Source: DATKYQ01 sp035528415
GTDB lineage: Bacteria > Myxococcota > B64-G9
NCBI GenBank assembly: GCA_035528415.1
Contig: DATKYQ010000085.1
Span: 11,217-75,216 of the forward strand
Direction of reading: 5' to 3'
Length of the DNA stretch: 64,000 bases
The position numbers and the translations under genes were made by a program. Positions 1 through 8,058 of the stretch are shown one piece after another. Under the pieces are notes generated by a model, which made no database searches, was not told the origin of the DNA, and saw only the letters and a program-made list of their open reading frames with translations. How positions within the stretch are numbered: the first letter of the stretch is position 1; each line of letters opens with the position of its first letter.

Positions 1-431
1 GACAGCGCGTCGACGCCTTCCTGGATGCGGGCCCCGCCCGAGTCGTTCAGCCCGATGATCGGCGTGCCCGTCTTTATGGCCAGGTCCATCAGCTTGCAGA
101 TCTTCCTAGACTGCATCTCGCCCATGGTGCCGGCCCGGGCGGTGAAATCCTGCGAGTAGGCGAAAACGCGCCGTCCGTCGACCAGGCCGTGGCCGCACAC
201 CACGCCGTCACCCGGCACGTCCACCGCCGACATACCGAAGTCGACGCAGCGGTGGCTGACAAACATATAGTCTTCCGCGAACGTCCCGGGATCGAAAAGA
301 AAATCGAGCCTCTCGCGTGCTGTCAGCTTGCCGCCCCCATGCTGCTTGGCGACACCCTTCTCCCCGCCCATCTCGAGTGCCTTCTCCTCCTTTTTTGTAA
401 GCTCTAAAAGCTGCTCGACCACGCTCTTCAC
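1..431 (-). CDS. Biotin-dependent acyl-CoA carboxyltransferase beta-type subunit (propionyl-CoA carboxylase/decarboxylase family), 3' part cut by window edge
   Basis: About 143 N-terminal residues are visible; the rest lies left of the window. Translation from a GTG at 431-429, preceded by a strong GGAGG, gives an N-terminus resembling PccB or methylmalonyl-CoA decarboxylase alpha: a VVEQL...KKEE helix, then GGKLTARERLD, VPGDGVV, MGEMQSRKI and NDSGGARIQEG near the cut end. The SGGARI stretch is the acyl-CoA binding oxyanion loop of the carboxyltransferase family. These enzymes move a carboxyl group between biotin and an acyl-CoA; the substrate (propionyl-CoA, or glutaconyl-CoA given the neighbour) cannot be set from this fragment. 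It is transcribed divergently from the acyl-CoA dehydrogenase operon across a 180-bp gap. The family assignment is secure, the substrate is not. Confidence 0.85.
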   Translation of the reverse strand, partial: MKSVVEQLLELTKKEEKALEMGGEKGVAKQHGGGKLTARERLDFLFDPGTFAEDYMFVSHRCVDFGMSAVDVPGDGVVCGHGLVDGRRVFAYSQDFTARAGTMGEMQSRKICKLMDLAIKTGTPIIGLNDSGGARIQEGVDAL

Positions 432-533
432 TGCTGTCCTCCTCTGGAAACAGTTCCCGAACGCCCGCGAGCGTGGCATGAGCCAACTTGCTTGTCAACC
501 GCCAAAAAATGTCTATTTTGCGTTTTTCGCCCC

Positions 534-562
534 TTGACAGCCCTGAGCCCTACGGGCATGCT
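534..562 (+). promoter_or_regulatory. Candidate sigma-70 promoter of the acyl-CoA operon
   Basis: A perfect TTGACA (534-539) is followed after 17 bases by CATGCT (557-562), a weak -10, about 50 bases before the ATG at 612. A TTGACA on the opposite strand (498-493) could serve the divergent carboxyltransferase gene, but no good -10 follows it. Consensus reading only. Confidence 0.35.
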
Positions 563-611
563 AGCGGGCGCTTGTGACGTGTAAAGTGTAACCTTCAAAA
601 AGGACAACGAC

Positions 612-1769
612 ATGGACTTCGGGTTGAACGAAGAACTGCTGGCCATGAAAGAGGCTGCCAGGGACTTTACCGAAAAGGAAATCGTGCCCTATGCCGACAA
701 GTGGGACGAAGAACATTTTTTTCCCGTCGAGGTGATCAAGAAGATGGGCAAACTGGGTTACTACGGCACGCCCATTCCCGAGGAATACGGCGGCACCGAT
801 GTCGGCCTGCTGGCCCAAACCCTGATGTGCGAAGAGATCGGCCGTGGCTCGGCCTCCATCCGGGTGGCCTTCAACACCCAGTGCCTCGGTAACGCGCTGA
901 GCATCCTGCGTTACGGCACCGAGGAACAGAAGCGCAAGTGGATCCCCGACATTGTCTCGGCTAAAAAAATCGGCTGCTTCGCCATCACCGAGCCCAACGC
1001 CGGCTCCGACGTCATGGCGCTCAAGACAACCGCCAAGCCGGACGGCGACGGATTCATCCTCAACGGCGGCAAGAACTGGATTTCATATGCGTCGCGAGCC
1101 GACATGGCGTTGGTCTACGCCTACCATGATCGCGAGGCAGGCTCGAGAGGCATGAGCGCCTTCATCGTCGACATGCACTCTGACGGTATATCGACCAACG
1201 ATCTCGACAAGCTCGGCACGCGCTCTTCGCCGACCTCGGAGATCTTCTTCGAGGACGTGCGCCTGCCCGCAGACGCACTGCTGGGCAAGTTGGGCGACGG
1301 CGTCAAGATCTGCTTCTCGTCCTTGAACCAGACGCGCCTGTGCTGCGCCTCGGGCGGAGTCGGCCTGGCCCAGGCCTGCCTCGATGCCGTCGTCAAGTAC
1401 TGCAACGAGCGCGAGCAGTTCGGCAAGCAAGTGGGTAAGTTCCAGATGAACCAGGAGCTAATCGGCCAGATGGCGGCCAGGATCGAAAGCGCCCGCTGGC
1501 TGACTTACAGGGCTGCCTGGCAGAAAGACCAGGGCAACTTGGGCAACACGCTCGAGATGTCTTACGCCAAGTACATCGCCGGTGAAACGGTGGCCTTCTG
1601 CTCCCACTCGGCAATGAAGATCCTGGGCGCCTATGGCTACTCCACCGAGTATCCGGTGGCGCGCTACTACCGCGACGCCGTGCTATACGAGATCGTCGAA
1701 GGCACCTCCAACATCCACAAGATGATCATCGCCCTCGACCAGCTCGGATATCGCAAGGCCAATCGATAA
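612..1769 (+). CDS. Acyl-CoA dehydrogenase, probably glutaryl-CoA dehydrogenase type
   Basis: The protein has 385 residues, the full length of FAD acyl-CoA dehydrogenases. The FAD/acyl-CoA loop AITEPNAGSD lies near residues 125-135, and the C-terminal motif has the presumed catalytic base Glu363 in IVEGTSNIHK. The tail (NIHKMIIALDQLGYRKANR) resembles, from memory, glutaryl-CoA dehydrogenases of anaerobes. The residue before the catalytic Glu is Val362, where butyryl- and medium-chain enzymes and decarboxylating glutaryl-CoA dehydrogenases usually have Tyr. The gene opens an operon with thiolase, 3-hydroxyacyl-CoA dehydrogenase and hydratase, which together would take crotonyl-CoA to two acetyl-CoA. 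Electrons would go to an electron-transfer flavoprotein not encoded here. A generic short-chain acyl-CoA dehydrogenase is the alternative. Confidence 0.88.
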   Translation: MDFGLNEELLAMKEAARDFTEKEIVPYADKWDEEHFFPVEVIKKMGKLGYYGTPIPEEYGGTDVGLLAQTLMCEEIGRGSASIRVAFNTQCLGNALSILRYGTEEQKRKWIPDIVSAKKIGCFAITEPNAGSDVMALKTTAKPDGDGFILNGGKNWISYASRADMALVYAYHDREAGSRGMSAFIVDMHSDGISTNDLDKLGTRSSPTSEIFFEDVRLPADALLGKLGDGVKICFSSLNQTRLCCASGGVGLAQACLDAVVKYCNEREQFGKQVGKFQMNQELIGQMAARIESARWLTYRAAWQKDQGNLGNTLEMSYAKYIAGETVAFCSHSAMKILGAYGYSTEYPVARYYRDAVLYEIVEGTSNIHKMIIALDQLGYRKANR

Positions 1770-1784
1770 CCACAGGAGGATATC

Positions 1785-2969
1785 ATGAGAGAAGTCGTCA
1801 TTCTCGGATCGAACCGCACGGCCGGCGGCAGGTTCGACGGTTCATTGAAAAACGTATCCGCCCCTGAAATTGGCGCCGCCGTTGTTCGGGACGTCGTCAA
1901 GCGTTCGGGCATCTCGCCCGATGTCGTCGAGCAGACGATCTTCGGCAACGCCTGGCAGGCCGGCGTGGGTCCCAATCCGGCGCGACTGTGCTCGGTCATG
2001 GGAGGCATCCCGGTCGAGGCCCCGGCCGTCTCTGTCAACGTGCGCTGCGGATCGAGCCTGCAGGCGCTGATCTTCGGCGCCCAGGCCATCAAGGCCGGCG
2101 ACCGCGACTGCGTGCTGGTGGGCGGCACCGAGAGCGCCAACCAGATTCCCTTCTCGCTGCCGCGGGCCCGCTGGGGTTACCGCATGGGAGACGGCAAGCT
2201 GGAAGACCTGATGCACAAGGACGGCTTTCGCTGCCCGCTGGGCGGCGAGCTGATGGGCAGCATCACCGAGTGGCTGGTCGAAGAGAAGAAGATCTCGCGC
2301 GAGGAGCAGGACAAGTTCGCCGCCGAGTCGCACAACAAAACCGAGGCCGCCGTCGCCGCAGGCCGTTTCAAGGAAGAGATCGTCCCCATCGAAGTCAAGG
2401 ACAAAAAAGGCAAGGTCAGCGTCTTCGACAGCGAGGAGATCTTCCGCGAGGGAATCACCCCGGAGTCCATGGCCAAGCTCAAGCCGGTTTTCAAGAAGGA
2501 CGGCACCATTACCGCCGGCAACGCCTGCGCGCTGTGTGATGCAGCGGCCGCCCAGATCTTGATGGAACGCGAGAAGGCCAATTCTCTGGGGTTGAAGCCG
2601 ATGGCGCTGCTGCGCGGCTATTCCTTCGTCGGAGTCGATCCCAAGCGTTTCGGCATGTCTCCGGCCAAGGCCATTCCCGCGGCCCTCGATCACGCCGGCC
2701 TGACCCTTGGCGACATGGATCTGATCGAGCTCAACGAGGCATTCGCGGCGCAGTATATCGGTTGCGAAATGGAACTCGGGCTCGATCGCTCCAAGGTCAA
2801 CGTCAACGGCGGGGCAATCGCCCTGGGACACCCGGTGGCTGCGACCGGTTCGAAGATTCTAACCACGCTGCTGTACGCCATGAAGCAACGTGATGTGCAA
2901 TTTGGCGTGCTCAGCCTGTGCATCGGCGGAGGCAACGGCGTGGCCGCCGTGGTGGAACGTCTGAACTAA
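1785..2969 (+). CDS. Acetyl-CoA acetyltransferase (thiolase)
   Basis: The 394-residue protein is a full-length thiolase. The acyl-accepting Cys sits in NVRCGSSLQAL (about residue 88), the second active-site block is GGAIALGHPVAATGSK with its His, and the C-terminal Cys is in CIGGGNGVAAV. It should cleave acetoacetyl-CoA with CoA into two acetyl-CoA, or run in reverse. It starts 15 bases after the dehydrogenase with AGGAGG just before its ATG, and 3-hydroxybutyryl-CoA dehydrogenase follows 13 bases later, so it is translated from one operon mRNA. One difference from the SCP-x-like thiolase at 16025 is that this is the classical degradative/biosynthetic type with the GGGNG C-terminus. Confidence 0.95.
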   Translation: MREVVILGSNRTAGGRFDGSLKNVSAPEIGAAVVRDVVKRSGISPDVVEQTIFGNAWQAGVGPNPARLCSVMGGIPVEAPAVSVNVRCGSSLQALIFGAQAIKAGDRDCVLVGGTESANQIPFSLPRARWGYRMGDGKLEDLMHKDGFRCPLGGELMGSITEWLVEEKKISREEQDKFAAESHNKTEAAVAAGRFKEEIVPIEVKDKKGKVSVFDSEEIFREGITPESMAKLKPVFKKDGTITAGNACALCDAAAAQILMEREKANSLGLKPMALLRGYSFVGVDPKRFGMSPAKAIPAALDHAGLTLGDMDLIELNEAFAAQYIGCEMELGLDRSKVNVNGGAIALGHPVAATGSKILTTLLYAMKQRDVQFGVLSLCIGGGNGVAAVVERLN

Positions 2970-2982
2970 AAGGAGACGAACG

Positions 2983-3840
2983 ATGGAAATCAAGAAAGTC
3001 CTGGTGGTTGGCGGCGGCACAATGGGTGGCGGTATCGCCCAGCTATGCTCCCAGCAAGGCCTGGATGTTACCGTCAGCGACATCAGCCTGGAGTTGGCCG
3101 ACAAGACCAAGGCAAAAATAGACAAGGGCCTTGCCCGGCGCGTCGAGAAAGGCAAGGTAAGCGAAGACGAAAAGAGCGCCATCCTCGCGCGCATCGCCAC
3201 CGCGGGGGATCTTTCGCCCGCGGCCGATGCCGACATCATAATCGAGAGCGTGGTAGAGAACCTCGAGATTAAGAAGAAGGTCTTTGCCGAACTGAACAGC
3301 CTGGCCCGTCCCGGAGTGATCATCTTGACCAACACCACCTCGCTCTCGATCAGCGACTTGGCCGAGGCCAGCGGCCGGCCCAAGCTGGTCTGCCAGATGC
3401 ATTTTTTCAATCCGCCGGTGATCATGAAGCTGGTCGAGATCATGCCCGGCAAGATGACGTCTCCGGAGACCATCCGCGCGGCCGAGCAATTCGCCGGGCT
3501 GCTGGGTAAGGATCCGGTCGTCTGCAAGAAAGAGGCGCCGGCCGGCATCGTCAGCCGCGCTTTAGGCCAACTCTTGAACGAGGCCACCTGGATGGTCGAG
3601 GCCGGGGTGGCGGCGCCTTCCGACATCGACAAGGCCATGAAGCTGGGCGCCAACCATCCCATGGGCCCTTTGCAACTGATCGATCTTATCGGCCTGGACG
3701 TGCACCGGGCCAAGATGCAGACCTTGCGCCGAGTGCTCGACGATCCCCGTTACCAACATCCGGGACTTATCGACAAGATGATCGACGAGGGGCGCCTGGG
3801 CAAGAAATCGGGCCGCGGCTTCTACGACTACGAGAACTAG
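2983..3840 (+). CDS. 3-hydroxybutyryl-CoA dehydrogenase
   Basis: The 285-residue protein has an N-terminal Rossmann fold with VGGGTMGGGIAQ at residues 9-20, binding NAD. The middle has TNTTSLSISDLAEA followed by MHFFNPPVIMKLVEI, where the catalytic His of the family lies. The C-terminal dimerisation domain ends in the typical GRLGKKSGRGFYDY. It oxidises (S)-3-hydroxybutyryl-CoA to acetoacetyl-CoA. Length and domain order match stand-alone Hbd/PaaH proteins rather than the FadB fusion. An AGGAG lies before the ATG. Its stop codon abuts the next gene, which points to translational coupling. Confidence 0.95.
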   Translation: MEIKKVLVVGGGTMGGGIAQLCSQQGLDVTVSDISLELADKTKAKIDKGLARRVEKGKVSEDEKSAILARIATAGDLSPAADADIIIESVVENLEIKKKVFAELNSLARPGVIILTNTTSLSISDLAEASGRPKLVCQMHFFNPPVIMKLVEIMPGKMTSPETIRAAEQFAGLLGKDPVVCKKEAPAGIVSRALGQLLNEATWMVEAGVAAPSDIDKAMKLGANHPMGPLQLIDLIGLDVHRAKMQTLRRVLDDPRYQHPGLIDKMIDEGRLGKKSGRGFYDYEN

Positions 3841-3842
3841 TG

Positions 3843-4622
3843 ATGTTCGAGAATATCAAACTGGAGACGACCGGCCAGATCGGCACGCTCACTTTCAATC
3901 GGCCCGATATGCTCAACGCCATAGACGGCCCGACGCTCGACGAACTCGACGCAGCCCTTGGGCAAGTCGAAGACAATTCCGATCTGCGCGTGCTGATCCT
4001 TACCGGGGCCGGCCCGAAGGCCTTCGTGGCCGGGGCTGACATCAAGGAACTCGAGGCGCGCGATTTTGTCAAGGGACGCCGGGATACCCGCCGGCGCCAG
4101 GAAGTCTACACAAGGATCGAGAAGCTGCCGATCCCCTCGATTGCCGCCCTGAACGGTTGGACCCTGGGCACGGGCCTGGAGATCGCCATGGCCTGCAGCA
4201 TGCGCATCGCCTCTAGCAAGGCCAAGCTCGGCCAGCCCGAGGTCAAGCTGGGCATCACTCCGGGGGCCGGCGGCACCCAGCGCCTGCCGCGCCTTATCGG
4301 CATGGGCCGGGCCATGGAGATGATCCTGACAGGCGAGCCGGTTTCAGCCGAGCGGGCGTTTTCGATGGGCCTGGTCAACCGGGTGGTGGAACCCGACCAG
4401 GTCATGCCCGAGACCCGCAAGCTGGCCGAGACGATCGCCGCCCGCCCGCGCCTGGCCGTGCAATATTGCAAAGAGGCCGTCTACCGCGCCGGAGAGGTAT
4501 CGCTAGAGGCGGGCCTGGCCCACGAGTCATACCTGCACGCGCTCTCGTGCGCCACCGAGGACAAGAAGGAGGGTGTCGCGGCCTTCCTCGAAAAACGCGA
4601 TCCCAACTTCAGCGGGCGTTGA
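3843..4622 (+). CDS. Enoyl-CoA hydratase (crotonase family)
   Basis: About 259 residues, typical for a stand-alone crotonase. AFVAGADIKEL (about residues 60-70) is the oxyanion-hole block, and a second conserved block contains GTGLEIAMACSMRIAS and GQPEVKLGITPGAGGTQRLPR, whose Glu acts in hydration. It should hydrate crotonyl-CoA to 3-hydroxybutyryl-CoA and completes the short-chain beta-oxidation set. The first ATG is 3843. A GTG at 3840 overlaps the stop of the previous gene, and no clear ribosome-binding site is visible, consistent with coupling to the upstream gene. Operon position supports the role; substrate chain length is not determined. Confidence 0.93.
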   Translation: MFENIKLETTGQIGTLTFNRPDMLNAIDGPTLDELDAALGQVEDNSDLRVLILTGAGPKAFVAGADIKELEARDFVKGRRDTRRRQEVYTRIEKLPIPSIAALNGWTLGTGLEIAMACSMRIASSKAKLGQPEVKLGITPGAGGTQRLPRLIGMGRAMEMILTGEPVSAERAFSMGLVNRVVEPDQVMPETRKLAETIAARPRLAVQYCKEAVYRAGEVSLEAGLAHESYLHALSCATEDKKEGVAAFLEKRDPNFSGR

Positions 4623-4641
4623 TAGCAAAGAAGGGGGAAAA

Positions 4642-5751
4642 GTGAAAACAGCCCCTCTTTTGGTTCTTTTTATCACGGGTAGCCTGGTTGCCTGCGGTTG
4701 CGGCGATGGGTCTGGTTCCGGCTCTGGCCTACAGGACGACGGCCCCCTGCTTTGTCCCGCCGAGTACATCAGCGGAAGGGGCAATGTCTGGCGCGGGGCG
4801 GATCCGCACGAGCTCTCCGAACGAGACATCCCCTGTCTGCAGGGTGACGGTTCGTTACGCGGTTACTACCTGGATTCGATCACTGCCTCGCGGGGAGACG
4901 CGGCATACTCTGCTGAAAACCGTTTCTTCTACGACACCACAGACGATCGTCTGAACCAGGTGGAGGCATATTACGTCATCAGCCACATGGCTAACTGGAT
5001 TGTAGGCTATTTCATACCGTCGAACGACTATGGCACAACGCTCGAAATGATCCGCGCCGATAAGGTGCATCTTTACTTCGATCGGCCCGACGTCGAAAGC
5101 AAGCAGCTATGCTACTCGCTCGAGCTGGGCATGCAGGGCGTCTCGGGCAGCCTGATGAACGTGGACGTATCCGCCCACGAGTTCGGCCATCACCTGATCT
5201 TCTCGTTGAACCGCCAGATAGCCAACAGCATGATCCACGAGGCAATGGCCGACTTCCTGGCGGCCTGCTTCACCTCAGACACTCTGATCGAGCCCAGCCA
5301 ATGGCCCGGCTTCGACCGCAACCTGCAAAACGACAACCAGGCGCCGGAAGACATCATCACCAAGGGCGCCTACTGCGACCTGCTGCTTAGCCGCATGGAG
5401 CAAGACGGCATCGACCAGGTCTACAAGAGCCTGGCACAGACCTTTGCGGATTGCCGGGCTCAAGATCCTCAAGAGCCCGAGCCGCACTGGGCCAGCATGA
5501 TCCTGAGTGGCGCGTTATGGGATCTGCGCGCCGCGATCGGCGAGTCCGATTTCCTGCCGGCTCTTTTCTCGGCCTTGCACCGGAATGCCGTCAGCGATAC
5601 CGGAGACTTGATGCAACGCCTGATCGAGGCGGACCAGGAGTTGAACGCCGGAGCGAACGAGAATTTGATCGAGAACACTTTCGCCGAACGGGGTATCGAT
5701 CACGACCTGGGGTTGGATTTCCCGGATATCCCCTACCCCCAGTGCCCGTGA
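4642..5751 (+). CDS. Secreted zinc metalloprotease-like lipoprotein
   Basis: I chose the GTG at 4642, with AAGGGGG just upstream, because it places a signal peptide with lipobox LVAC directly at the N-terminus; an earlier in-frame start adds 23 residues that overlap the hydratase. The mature part begins with a Gly/Ser/Asp linker. Midway is HEFGHHL, the HExxH zinc motif, and 24 residues on lies IHEAMADF, whose Glu fits the third ligand of gluzincins of the thermolysin type. About 369 residues in total. It should be a lipid-anchored peptidase facing the periplasm or cell exterior. The family could not be named beyond the motif and the substrate is unknown. It converges on the next gene with only 3 bases between stops. 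Confidence 0.75.
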   Translation: MKTAPLLVLFITGSLVACGCGDGSGSGSGLQDDGPLLCPAEYISGRGNVWRGADPHELSERDIPCLQGDGSLRGYYLDSITASRGDAAYSAENRFFYDTTDDRLNQVEAYYVISHMANWIVGYFIPSNDYGTTLEMIRADKVHLYFDRPDVESKQLCYSLELGMQGVSGSLMNVDVSAHEFGHHLIFSLNRQIANSMIHEAMADFLAACFTSDTLIEPSQWPGFDRNLQNDNQAPEDIITKGAYCDLLLSRMEQDGIDQVYKSLAQTFADCRAQDPQEPEPHWASMILSGALWDLRAAIGESDFLPALFSALHRNAVSDTGDLMQRLIEADQELNAGANENLIENTFAERGIDHDLGLDFPDIPYPQCP

Positions 5752-5754
5752 ACG

Positions 5755-6588
5755 TCACTTGGCGCAGCGGAAGCCCAGCGGAAACCTGTAGACCGTCTGC
5801 TGGTTGGCGCCGCGGTTGGAAGTTCTCAGGTAGTTGGCATCGTAACCCCAGGCGCCTCCGCGCATGACGCGGTTATCGCCCGTGGACGGTCCGTGTGGAT
5901 CGTTGCCGGGGCTGGTTGCGTAGTAGTCTTCGGCGTAGTAGTCGCTGACCCACTCGTAGACGTTGCCGGCCATGTCCTCGACGCCGTAGGGGCTCTTGCC
6001 GCCCGGATGGGTGCCGACCGGCTGGCTGCCGGTGTCGCAGTCTGCGAAGTTCACATGCGCGCACTCCGGTGCCGAGTCGCCCCAGGGGTACACCAGGCCG
6101 TTCTCCCCGCGGGCTGCCTTTTCCCACTCGGCCTCCGTGGGCAGCCTCTTGCCGGCCCAGCGGCAATACTCGTCGGCCCGCTCCCAGGTCACGCACACAA
6201 CAGGGTAGTCGGCCCGGGCAACCGGATCCCATTCGCAGTTCGCGTCCGCACCGGGAGCAAAGCAGCCTCCCGCGTCGACGCAGGCCTGGTATTGCGTCTG
6301 GTTCACCTCGCGGGCGTCAATTTTATAAGCCGATAAAGTCACCTCGTGATAGGGTGACTCGTCCGCGTCGCAGGCGCTGTCTTGAGCCTGGTTGCAACCC
6401 ATCATGAAGCTGCCGGCCGGAATATCCAGCATGCCCTTGTCGTCGTTGGGCTTCTGCTTACAGATCTTGTCTTGACAGACGAAGCCGTTGTCGCAATCCG
6501 AATCGCTCTTGCAGCCGTTGTCGTTTGAACACCCGGCCAAGCAGATTATTGCTCCAGCAATGATTACCATAAGCCGCATTACGTTCAT
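5755..6588 (-). CDS. SUMF1/FGE-fold lipoprotein without the formylglycine-generating cysteines
   Basis: The start is the ATG at 6588 with AAGGGGAC before it. A signal peptide ends in lipobox LAGC, then comes a short Cys-rich, Asp-rich linker (CKSDSDCDNGFVCQDKIC). The remaining ~230 residues are a formylglycine-generating-enzyme-like domain: IPAGSFMMG, VNQTQYQACV, RLPTEAEWEKAARG, YPWG, GNVYEWVSDYY, VMRGGAW and GFRCAK. Where true FGEs carry Cys residues after RGGS, this protein reads GYDANYLRTSNRG, so sulfatase activation is unlikely. Such domains are common as ligand-binding or structural modules in secreted proteins of this type of bacterium. The exact role is unknown. Confidence 0.85.
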   Translation of the reverse strand: MNVMRLMVIIAGAIICLAGCSNDNGCKSDSDCDNGFVCQDKICKQKPNDDKGMLDIPAGSFMMGCNQAQDSACDADESPYHEVTLSAYKIDAREVNQTQYQACVDAGGCFAPGADANCEWDPVARADYPVVCVTWERADEYCRWAGKRLPTEAEWEKAARGENGLVYPWGDSAPECAHVNFADCDTGSQPVGTHPGGKSPYGVEDMAGNVYEWVSDYYAEDYYATSPGNDPHGPSTGDNRVMRGGAWGYDANYLRTSNRGANQQTVYRFPLGFRCAK

Positions 6589-6683
6589 GTCCCCTTTTCG
6601 CCCATTTTCCACGCGAAAAAGATGTGAGTCAACAAAAGACCGTGATAATGTCGCCCTACTGAACCGCGGGGGAGCACAAGCTC

Positions 6684-7787
6684 ATGCAGGGACACGCCAC
6701 CAGCGAAGGCACGAACCGTTATAGCGAACGTCTGTGTGCGGGTGTGCCCGCCGAGCACTTCCGCAAGGTCTCTGATCTCAGCATCGGCTCCATCGGCATC
6801 GGCACCTATCTCGGCCAGGACGACGACGAGACAGACGCCCTGGTGATCGACGCGCTGGTAGCCGCTGTGCGCGGCGGTGTCAACCTGATCGACACGGCCA
6901 TCAACTACCGCTTCGAACGGGCCGAGTGCGCCGTTGGGGAAGCGCTGCGCCGGCTGGTCGACTCCGGAGCCGCCGCCCGGGATGAGCTTGTAGTCTGTAC
7001 CAAGGGCGGTTACCTCCCCTGCCGGGACGACCCGGCAGCCTGGTTCGAGCGGGAGTACATCAAGGGCAAGGACTTCGGCATCAAGAAATCCGACCTGGCA
7101 GGCGGCATACACTGCCTGCACCCTGCTTACATCTACGATCAACTCGAGCGCAGCCTGGCCAACATGGGTATCGAGAGCCTGGATGTCTATTACCTGCACA
7201 ACCCCGAGGCTCAACTCGGCGCCGTGAGCGCGCCAGTCTTCAGAGATCGGCTACAGAAAGCATTCGAGGTGCTCGAGGCCGCCGTGTCCCAGAGTAAGAT
7301 TTCGTATTACGGCCTGGCCACCTGGAACGCCTTTCGCACAGGCAAGGCCGATCCCGGTCACCTAGAGCTTGCAGACTGCAAGACCCTGGCGCGAGAGGCT
7401 GCCGGAGGGCGAGAGGATCACCTGCGCTTCGTGCAACTGCCCTTTAATCTGGCCATGCCCGAGGCGCTTTTAGCCACGCAACAGTCCGGCGATGAGCAGG
7501 TGCCAATCATCGAGGCCGCCCGCCAGATGGGAATCGATGTCGTCGCCAGCGCCTCGATCTACCAGGCTCAGCTGACAGGGAAGATTCCCGCACTCCTGGT
7601 AAAGGCTCTCGGCAAAGACCTGAGCGACGCCCAGCGGGCGCTGCAGTTCACCCGCTCGGCCCCGGGCTTCGCCTGCGCTTTAGTCGGCATGAAGCAACCC
7701 GGCCACGTAGCCGAGAACCTGGCCCTGTTGACCCGTCCCCCCCTCGACAGCCAGGCCTACCTGGAAATCCTCAAGGGGGCCGGCTGA
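6684..7787 (+). CDS. Aldo/keto reductase family protein
   Basis: The 367-residue protein has the aldo/keto reductase TIM-barrel signatures: IGIGTYLG, VNLIDTAINYR with the catalytic Asp and Tyr region, ELVVCTKGGY containing the Lys, SLDVYYLHNPE containing the His, and late FACALVGMKQPGHVAENLAL for NADPH binding. It is slightly longer than the usual ~320 residues because of an insertion around residues 115-135. The start has GGGGGAG 10 bases upstream. It is probably a cytoplasmic NADPH-linked reductase; its substrate is unknown. It stands alone between two oppositely oriented or separately promoted genes. Confidence 0.9.
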   Translation: MQGHATSEGTNRYSERLCAGVPAEHFRKVSDLSIGSIGIGTYLGQDDDETDALVIDALVAAVRGGVNLIDTAINYRFERAECAVGEALRRLVDSGAAARDELVVCTKGGYLPCRDDPAAWFEREYIKGKDFGIKKSDLAGGIHCLHPAYIYDQLERSLANMGIESLDVYYLHNPEAQLGAVSAPVFRDRLQKAFEVLEAAVSQSKISYYGLATWNAFRTGKADPGHLELADCKTLAREAAGGREDHLRFVQLPFNLAMPEALLATQQSGDEQVPIIEAARQMGIDVVASASIYQAQLTGKIPALLVKALGKDLSDAQRALQFTRSAPGFACALVGMKQPGHVAENLALLTRPPLDSQAYLEILKGAG

Positions 7788-7825
7788 ACCTTTCTTATTG
7801 AAGAGTCTTGTGACAACACTGTGGA

Positions 7826-7845
7826 TGTGTGCGAAATCGAACACA
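7826..7845. promoter_or_regulatory. Inverted repeat, candidate enhancer-binding protein site 1
   Basis: This 20-bp site reads TGTGTGCGAAATCGAACACA, palindromic in 8 of its 10 base pairs. It is centred about 143 bp before the predicted sigma-54 start point at 7979. Its core CGAAATCG recurs in the opposite orientation (CGATTTCG) at 7867-7874, with 35 bp between centres. Position and symmetry fit binding of a sigma-54 activator dimer. Confidence 0.5.
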
Positions 7846-7866
7846 TTGTGCGGACACTTGCATATC

Positions 7867-7874
7867 CGATTTCG
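7867..7874. promoter_or_regulatory. Second copy of the enhancer core (CGATTTCG)
   Basis: The 8-bp core is the reverse complement of the core of the palindrome at 7826-7845, and flanking bases (TATCCGATTTCGAACCA) partly continue the match. It lies about 108 bp upstream of the predicted sigma-54 start. It is probably a weaker second activator site. Confidence 0.35.
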
Positions 7875-7952
7875 AACCAGAATCTAAGAAAAGAACACAC
7901 CCCTGTAACATTCTATAATTACAACATAATTTATTACTCCGATGGTCATCTG

Positions 7953-7968
7953 TGGCACGATGTTTGCT
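7953..7968 (+). promoter_or_regulatory. Sigma-54 (-24/-12) promoter of the beta-barrel gene
   Basis: TGGCACGATGTTTGCT matches the sigma-54 consensus TGGCACG-R-NNN-TTGCW at every specified position. The GG (7954-7955) and GC (7966-7967) doublets have the required spacing. Transcription should begin near 7979, leaving an 80-base leader before the ATG at 8059. No other promoter seen in this window is as close to consensus. Confidence 0.85.
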
Positions 7969-8058
7969 TCGCAAGAATAATGAATTTTTGAGCCGTATAT
8001 CAGGTCGAAAGGCGGCAGTAACGAAAACCAGCAGTTTTACAACCAACAGGAGGAAGAA

